NCBI GenBank assembly: GCA_030066855.1
Contig: JASJAU010000012.1
Location: 60,001-124,000, forward strand
Source of the DNA: Paracoccaceae bacterium
GTDB lineage: Bacteria > Pseudomonadota > Alphaproteobacteria > Rhodobacterales > Rhodobacteraceae
DNA length: 64,000 nucleotides
Direction: 5' to 3'
The position numbers and the translations under genes were made by a program. Positions within the stretch are counted from its first letter, which is position 1. Each line of letters opens with the position of its first letter. Shown piece after piece: positions 59,112 to 64,000 of the stretch. The notes beneath the pieces were generated by a model. It was given only the letters and a program-made list of their open reading frames with translations. It ran no database searches and was not told the DNA's origin.

Positions 59112-60158
59112 ATGGCGCAGGTGACGGAACGATTGAGCCTTAGTCTGAAGTGGCTGCAAGCCTTCCAAGCGGTCGCGCATCACGGCACGGTGCGTGACGG
59201 CGCGGGAAATCTGGGCATTTCGATCAGCACGGTGTCTCACCACTTGTCGTGTCTGGAGAGCGCGCTTGGCGCCGAGCTGTTCGACCATAGCCGCCGGCCG
59301 ATGCGATTGACACCAGCGGGCCAGACGCTTCTCCGGCAAGTCGACGAAGCGCTTTGGATTTTGCGAAAGGGCGTGTCGGACATCTGGTCCAACGATCTGC
59401 AATCCATGGTGCGGCTCTTGCGGATCGCGCATATCGAGGACTTCGATAACGATGTCGGACCTGCAATGGTTCAGCACCTCTCGCGGGCCATACCCCAGTG
59501 CGACTTCTCGATGCTCTCGCGCCCGACCCACGAGGTCACCGAGCTGCTGCACAGCAAACAGATCGATGTCGGCGTGGCGTCGTCGACCGACCACGACGCC
59601 TTCGATGTGATCGAGACGCCGTTCCTGCGCGACCCCTTTCTGCTGGTCGCGCCGATCGAGATCGACGATCCCGCGCTTGACCTCGCCAAGCTGCGCGACG
59701 CGGGTGACCGGCTGCCGCTCCTTCGCTACAGCAGGAAGCAGCATGTCGGACGGCAGATCGAAGCGCAGCTTCGGCGGTTGGGAGCGCGCTTTCCCGAACG
59801 GATGGAGTTCGAGAGCACCCACGCGATCCTTTCCATGGTCGCCGCTGGCAAGGGCTGGGCGATCACCACGGCGCTCTCTTTCGCGCGCGCTCCGCGCTAT
59901 CATTCCGAGGTCCGCGCCATGCCATTCCCCAAACGGCCCTTCGCCCGGCACATCTCGCTGATCTGTCAGGAGGATCTGCCGCCGAGCATTCGCGGGCTGA
60001 TCGAGGACGGCGTGCGGACGGCCACGAAGCGCCTTGTTATCGACCCTACGGTGGCGCGCTATCCGTGGCTGGAAGACGGGTTCTCGTTGCTTGCGGCGCC
60101 AAAGGCGGACCGCGCCTTTTCGGAGCCGGACGATCGTCAAACCGTCACGTCCGGATAG
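59112..60158 (+). CDS. LysR-family regulator of the betaine-type cluster
   Basis: This 348-residue regulator has the HTH region KWLQAFQAVAHHGTVRDGAG and NLGISISTVSHHLSCLESAL, then a substrate-binding domain including DVGVASSTDHDAFDVIETPF. The start is ATG 59112; an earlier in-frame start adds 20 residues. It ends overlapping the convergent mttB-like gene by 14 bases. Shared motifs upstream suggest it controls that gene and the oxidoreductase next to it. The inducer is not known. Confidence 0.88.
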   Translation: MAQVTERLSLSLKWLQAFQAVAHHGTVRDGAGNLGISISTVSHHLSCLESALGAELFDHSRRPMRLTPAGQTLLRQVDEALWILRKGVSDIWSNDLQSMVRLLRIAHIEDFDNDVGPAMVQHLSRAIPQCDFSMLSRPTHEVTELLHSKQIDVGVASSTDHDAFDVIETPFLRDPFLLVAPIEIDDPALDLAKLRDAGDRLPLLRYSRKQHVGRQIEAQLRRLGARFPERMEFESTHAILSMVAAGKGWAITTALSFARAPRYHSEVRAMPFPKRPFARHISLICQEDLPPSIRGLIEDGVRTATKRLVIDPTVARYPWLEDGFSLLAAPKADRAFSEPDDRQTVTSG

Positions 60159-61662
60159 GGAAGGACGCGCGGATGGCCGCGTCCTGCTCCCGAGTGAGGT
60201 ACTCCGGCCAATGCGATTGAAGGATGTCGCGGGCCTTCTCCCGCGCCCTTTGCCAGATGTCCGGCGCGCCTTTCTCGGCCCAGGTCACCGGCGCGTCGCG
60301 ATCGGCAAGCTGCGGATAGAAGTAATCGCGCTCCATCGCCGCGTAAGTCTGCGCGTGTCCCAGAAAGTGTCCTTCGCCCAGCACCGCTTCGCGGATCGCG
60401 TCAAAGCCCAGCGTCTCGTCGGTGACTTCGATGCCGCGCAGCGTCCGGTAGATCGCGGCGTGCATCTCGTCGTCGATGACAAAGGCCTCGAAACTCGCGC
60501 CGAGAAGCGAGGCGGTCATGCCCGAACTCTCATAGACCAGATTGCCCCCGGCCAGGCCCGCCGCGAGCGCGGTCATGCCTTTCTCCACCCCGTACTGCGC
60601 GTCGACGGCCTTGGCGTCCGTCATCGAAGCGGCGACGCCGGAAGGCAGGCCCAGCCAGTTCGAAAGCTGCGCGGACGCCGCGTTCAGGACGGCGATCTCT
60701 CCGCCACCGCCGGCGAAAGCGCCGGTGCGCAGGTCAATTACCAGGGGCCAGTTCGAAAAGATCATCGGATGGCCAGGGCGGATTACGTGGACCATGGCGA
60801 GGCTCGCCAGGGTTTCCGCCAGCGATTGCGCCAGAAAGCCGGCCAGCGTTGCCGGCGCGGTTGCGCCGGATTGCGCCGCTGTGATGCAGGAGAGCGGAAT
60901 GTTTTGCTCGATGCAGGCGTAGACGACATCAACCGCGTCCTCGCCGAACCGCATCGGTGAGATGACCGGGCTGATATGCGCCTTTAGGAAGGGCCTTTTG
61001 GAGAAGGCGCCGTCGCCGCCCGCGACGATATCCAGCATCTGAACGATGGGCGCGACGTGTTCGGCCATGGTGAAGGACGTGGCGACGGGCTTGGTAGTGT
61101 TGCGCATGAGCGCGTAGACCGTGTTCACGTCAAGGTCGAAGTTGTCTTCGATATCCGTCGCGACGCAGCAGCGCGTGAACCAGCTCACATTTCCAAGCGT
61201 GTCCTGAAGCCGGGTGAAGTCATGCAAGTCCTTGAGAGTGGATGGTCGGTAGAGGCCGGTGTCAAGGTCCAGGGTTTGAACCGCCGCGCCGCCGGTCCCG
61301 AAATGGACGCGCTCGCCTCCCACTTCGATGGAGCGGGCCTCGTTGCGTCCATGCAGCACGAAGGTCTTAGCGGCGGCGGCGACGGCGTCTTCGATGAGTT
61401 CGCGCGGCAGCAAAAGGCGGGCGTTGTCGGTCTCAATCGCCCCGGCTGAGACCAGATCGTCGCGGAGGCGGTCGGGAACTTCGCCCATGCCCAGCTCGGC
61501 CAGCAGACGGAGGGCGGTGTCAAAAATGGCGCGCAGCTCGGGATCTGCGAGCGGCCGGTACTGACCGCCGATCTGTCCGGGGGGACAGGGGTTCGCCGGC
61601 CCCGCAGCGCGCTGCATCAGCCTGTCGCGACGACCGCCCGCGCGACTGCGAGGTGCTGCCAT
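60145..61662 (-). CDS. Trimethylamine methyltransferase (MttB) family protein, non-pyrrolysine type
   Basis: This 505-residue protein is a member of the MttB superfamily; landmarks are RRDRLMQRAAGPANPCPPGQ near the N-terminus, VHFGTGGAAVQTLDLDTG, NVSWFTRCCVATDIEDNFDL and SPVISPMRFGEDAVDVVYA. The frame is open with no amber codon, so it lacks pyrrolysine, as do glycine-betaine and proline-betaine demethylases of this family. Such enzymes pass a methyl group to a corrinoid protein; no corrinoid gene lies nearby. It is divergent from the GcvT-fused oxidoreductase and its end overlaps the LysR gene. Confidence 0.9.
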   Translation of the reverse strand: MAAPRSRAGGRRDRLMQRAAGPANPCPPGQIGGQYRPLADPELRAIFDTALRLLAELGMGEVPDRLRDDLVSAGAIETDNARLLLPRELIEDAVAAAAKTFVLHGRNEARSIEVGGERVHFGTGGAAVQTLDLDTGLYRPSTLKDLHDFTRLQDTLGNVSWFTRCCVATDIEDNFDLDVNTVYALMRNTTKPVATSFTMAEHVAPIVQMLDIVAGGDGAFSKRPFLKAHISPVISPMRFGEDAVDVVYACIEQNIPLSCITAAQSGATAPATLAGFLAQSLAETLASLAMVHVIRPGHPMIFSNWPLVIDLRTGAFAGGGGEIAVLNAASAQLSNWLGLPSGVAASMTDAKAVDAQYGVEKGMTALAAGLAGGNLVYESSGMTASLLGASFEAFVIDDEMHAAIYRTLRGIEVTDETLGFDAIREAVLGEGHFLGHAQTYAAMERDYFYPQLADRDAPVTWAEKGAPDIWQRAREKARDILQSHWPEYLTREQDAAIRASFPIRT

Positions 61663-61727
61663 GTCCGTCTGTCCTCCCGCCGTAATCCTTCATCAAGAAA
61701 AGCTGCCGGCGGGGGGAGTGCAATGGC

Positions 61728-61778
61728 TTCGAATTACGCCGCTGGAATTCCAAATCAAGATTCGAATTATTCGAAACT
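61728..61778. promoter_or_regulatory. Duplicated LysR-regulon motif between mttB-like and oxidoreductase genes
   Basis: The full site at 61760-61778 (minus strand AGTTTCGAATAATTCGAAT) matches the one before the LysR gene. A partial copy TTCGAATTA at 61728-61736 precedes the same nonamer at 61761-61769 by 33 bases, about three helix turns. This placement suits LysR recognition and activation sites for both divergent genes. Confidence 0.6.
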
Positions 61779-61841
61779 AATGCGGGCCGGTTGATCGCCT
61801 TGCCCCGCTGGCTGACATGGGCGCAAGCGGAGGTTCCAGAG

Positions 61842-64000
61842 ATGAAGTCACGTACGAAAGCTGTTGTGATCGGCGGCGGCATCGCAGGCTGTTCGACGCT
61901 ATATCACCTCACGCGCGAAGGCTGGAGCGATGTGGTGCTGGTCGAGCGTGATGAGCTGACAAGCGGCACGACCTGGCATTCGGCGGCCCAGGTCACGAAC
62001 TTCGGCATGAACCAGACGATGGTCGGGCTCAAAACTCATTCCATCAATCTTTACAAGGAGCTGGCCGAGGATCCTGAGTATCCGATCAACTACCACCATG
62101 GCGACGGCGGTATGCGGCTGGCGAACACCGAAGCGCAGATGCAGGGCTACCGCCACTTCGCCTCGATGGCGCGGGGCATGGATGTTCACTTCGAAGTGAT
62201 CGACGCTGACGAATGCGCCCGCCGGCATCCGCTCATCTCGACCGACAACCTCATCGGCGGTCTTTGGGATCCGCTGGACGGCGACATCGATCCGGCGCAG
62301 CTCTGCCAGGCGCTGGCCCGACGGGCGAGGCATGCGGGCGCGGAGGTCTACCGCAACACGCCGGTCGTCGCGCTCACCCAGCACAAAGACGATACCTGGA
62401 CGGTTCATTCCGAGAAAGGCGACATCGATTGCGACATCGTCGTCAACGCCTGCGGATATCGCGTGAACGAAGTGGGCGCGATGATGGGTGTTCATCACCC
62501 CGTCGCCTCGATGGAGCACCAGTACTTCCTGACCGATGAAATCCCGGCGATCAAAGAGGCGGGGCATCGTATGCCGCTGATCCGCTGTCCGATCAGCGAT
62601 TACTACTGCCGTCAGGAGAAGAACGGGCTCTTGGTCGGGTTCTATGAGCAGGGCTGCAAAACCTGGGGCATGGACGGCATCGACCCGAAGTTCACCAACG
62701 CGCTCTGCCCAGACGATCTGGACCGGGTGACGGAAGTGTTGGAAGGCGCTTTCGAGCGCATGCCGGCCTTGATGGAAGTCGGGATCCACACCGTGGTCAA
62801 TGGCCCCATCACCTACACGATTGACGGCGCTCCGCTGGTCGGTCCGATCCCGGGCAAGCGCAACGCCTTCTGCATCATCGGTCTCCGCGCGGGTCTGGGC
62901 GAGGGCGGCGGTCATGGCTGGCTCCTGGCGCAGCAAATCGTCCACGGCGAAGCCTGTTACGACACCTGGGTTCTCGATCCGCGCCGCTTCACTGGCCACG
63001 CCAACGTGGAGCTGACGGCGCTCAAGGCCATTGAGGATTACCAGAACGAGTTCCGGTTCCACTTCCCGCACGAGCATCGGCCCGCCGGCCGGCCCGCGAA
63101 GACCACGCCGCTTACGCCGGCACTTGCCGCCGAGGGCGCGGCGTTCACCGTCGTGAACGGCTGGGAGCGGATGGAGTACCTCAAGCCGAGCCCCGAGTTC
63201 CACCCATCGCTCAGCTTTGATTTCGACGAGGCCTTCGACATCGTCGCCGGTGAGGTACGGAACGTGCGGGATAATGTCGGGCTTTGCGAGGTCAACGGCT
63301 TCAATCGGTTCGAGATCACCGGCGCCGACCGGCACGCGTTTCTGGACCGCCTATTCTGCGGCAACGTAACAAAGCTCGAGGGCCGGGTCGGGCTGGGATA
63401 TCTGCTGAACCGCCACGGCATGGTCAAATGCGAGGCGACTGTTGCCAATCTTCCGCCGAGCGACAGGGGCCCGGAGCGCGTCTGGTACGGCTCCGCCGCG
63501 GCCTCCGAGTTTCACGACATGGACTGGCTGACCGCGCATGTTCAGGACGGTGAAGACGTGCGAATCCGGAGCCTGACCAACGACCAGACGATCCTCGTCC
63601 TCGCGGGGCCGAAGTCGCGCGACGTGCTTTCGGCCTGCGCGCGGGGGGATTGGTCGAAGGAGGCCTTCCCCTGGCTGAGCGTGCGGGAGTGCTTCATCGG
63701 ATTCGCCCCGGCCACCGTGATGGGCGTTAGCTTCTCGGGCGAGCTCGCATACGAAATCCACATCCCCAACGCTTCGCTCTACGCCGCCTATCTGGCGCTG
63801 CGCGAGGCGGGCGAGGCGCATGGGCTTCAGCTCTTCGGCGCGCGGGCGGTCGAGTCGATGCGAATGGAGAAAGGGTTCCTGCATTGGAAAGCAGACCTGA
63901 TCACCGAGTACGATCCGTTCGAGACCGGATTGGACCGCTTCGTGAAGCTCGACAAAGGCCCGTTTGTCGGTCGGGACGCGCTTTTGAAGCGACGGGAAGA
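61842..64000 (+). CDS. FAD-dependent oxidoreductase with GcvT domain (dimethylglycine/sarcosine dehydrogenase-like), 3' end beyond window
   Basis: At least 719 codons are open to the right edge. The N-terminal part is a DAO-type flavoprotein: KAVVIGGGIAGCSTLYHL dinucleotide-binding motif, ELTSGTTWHSAAQVTNFGMN, and GLRAGLGEGGGHGWLLAQQI. From about residue 450 a folate-binding GcvT domain follows (VGLCEVNGFNRFEITGADRH, GFAPATVMGVSFSGELAYEI, ESMRMEKGFLHWKADLITEY). Such fusions oxidise N-methyl groups and pass the C1 unit to tetrahydrofolate. ATG 61842 follows GGAGGTTCCAGAG. No stop codon is present before 64000. Confidence 0.92.
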   Translation, partial: MKSRTKAVVIGGGIAGCSTLYHLTREGWSDVVLVERDELTSGTTWHSAAQVTNFGMNQTMVGLKTHSINLYKELAEDPEYPINYHHGDGGMRLANTEAQMQGYRHFASMARGMDVHFEVIDADECARRHPLISTDNLIGGLWDPLDGDIDPAQLCQALARRARHAGAEVYRNTPVVALTQHKDDTWTVHSEKGDIDCDIVVNACGYRVNEVGAMMGVHHPVASMEHQYFLTDEIPAIKEAGHRMPLIRCPISDYYCRQEKNGLLVGFYEQGCKTWGMDGIDPKFTNALCPDDLDRVTEVLEGAFERMPALMEVGIHTVVNGPITYTIDGAPLVGPIPGKRNAFCIIGLRAGLGEGGGHGWLLAQQIVHGEACYDTWVLDPRRFTGHANVELTALKAIEDYQNEFRFHFPHEHRPAGRPAKTTPLTPALAAEGAAFTVVNGWERMEYLKPSPEFHPSLSFDFDEAFDIVAGEVRNVRDNVGLCEVNGFNRFEITGADRHAFLDRLFCGNVTKLEGRVGLGYLLNRHGMVKCEATVANLPPSDRGPERVWYGSAAASEFHDMDWLTAHVQDGEDVRIRSLTNDQTILVLAGPKSRDVLSACARGDWSKEAFPWLSVRECFIGFAPATVMGVSFSGELAYEIHIPNASLYAAYLALREAGEAHGLQLFGARAVESMRMEKGFLHWKADLITEYDPFETGLDRFVKLDKGPFVGRDALLKRRE

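Noticed and set aside
60145..61662. Pyrrolysine in the MttB homologue
   Set aside because: There is no in-frame amber codon anywhere in the 505-codon frame.

Overview
The window reads as a 64 kb piece of chromosome from a high-GC alphaproteobacterium, most likely a Rhodobacterales (Rhodobacteraceae, Roseobacter-like) species. I base this on gene content and on the look of the proteins: a 1147-residue pyruvate carboxylase, a small MADFVDG-type conserved protein, MetR divergent from metF, an UgpC-type sugar ABC system, and betaine/choline-sulfate genes with MttB-like and GcvT-fused oxidoreductases. No prophage, insertion sequence, CRISPR array or rRNA was seen. Two tRNA-Gly genes are present (anticodons GCC and CCC).

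Layout. 1-2.6 kb is decayed ground: a sulfotransferase broken by a stop inside its PAPS-binding loop, then a beta-propeller gene that has lost its 5' end. 2.75-10.35 kb is one LacI-controlled sugar operon: regulator, binding protein, two permeases, a GH32/43/68-like hydrolase, ATPase and a 2-hydroxyacid dehydrogenase. Tandem palindromic operators lie before the regulator. 10.4-31 kb is mostly housekeeping: aquaporin, rhomboid protease, tRNA-Gly, methyltransferase, CPBP protease fragment, pyc, FMN hydroxyacid oxidase, UvrD-type helicase, M29 aminopeptidase, efp, MFS transporter, YgfZ, glycosyltransferase, ABC exporter and two aminotransferases. 31-47.7 kb holds valS, an Lrp/ornithine-decarboxylase pair, a lone form-II CoxL-like subunit, a DUF2235 hydrolase, metF/metR, a TetR regulator, gnd, an inositol phosphatase, a MaoC dehydratase, ribF, a YcgN-like protein and threonine aldolase. 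48.4-49.7 kb is a second decayed patch with a CaiB/BaiF CoA-transferase remnant.

49.7-54.4 kb is a BMP-type (nucleoside-like) ABC importer operon. 54.9-64 kb looks like an osmolyte-catabolism region: choline-sulfatase betC, a wrecked SDR gene, an orphan Tat-exported peptide-type binding protein, a LysR regulator, and a divergent pair made of a non-pyrrolysine MttB homologue and a FAD/GcvT demethylating oxidoreductase that runs off the right edge. A shared motif (AGTTTC-N-AAT-NN-TTCGAA on the minus strand) lies upstream of the LysR gene and again in the mttB/oxidoreductase intergenic region, which ties them into one proposed regulon.

The most unusual signals are the LysR regulon motif, the MttB/GcvT pairing without a visible corrinoid protein, a 25-codon ORF that bridges valS and an aminotransferase through TGATG and TAATG overlaps, the lone CoxL, and the hairpin that overlaps the metF ribosome-binding region. 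All functions come from reading motifs by eye; no database search was run.
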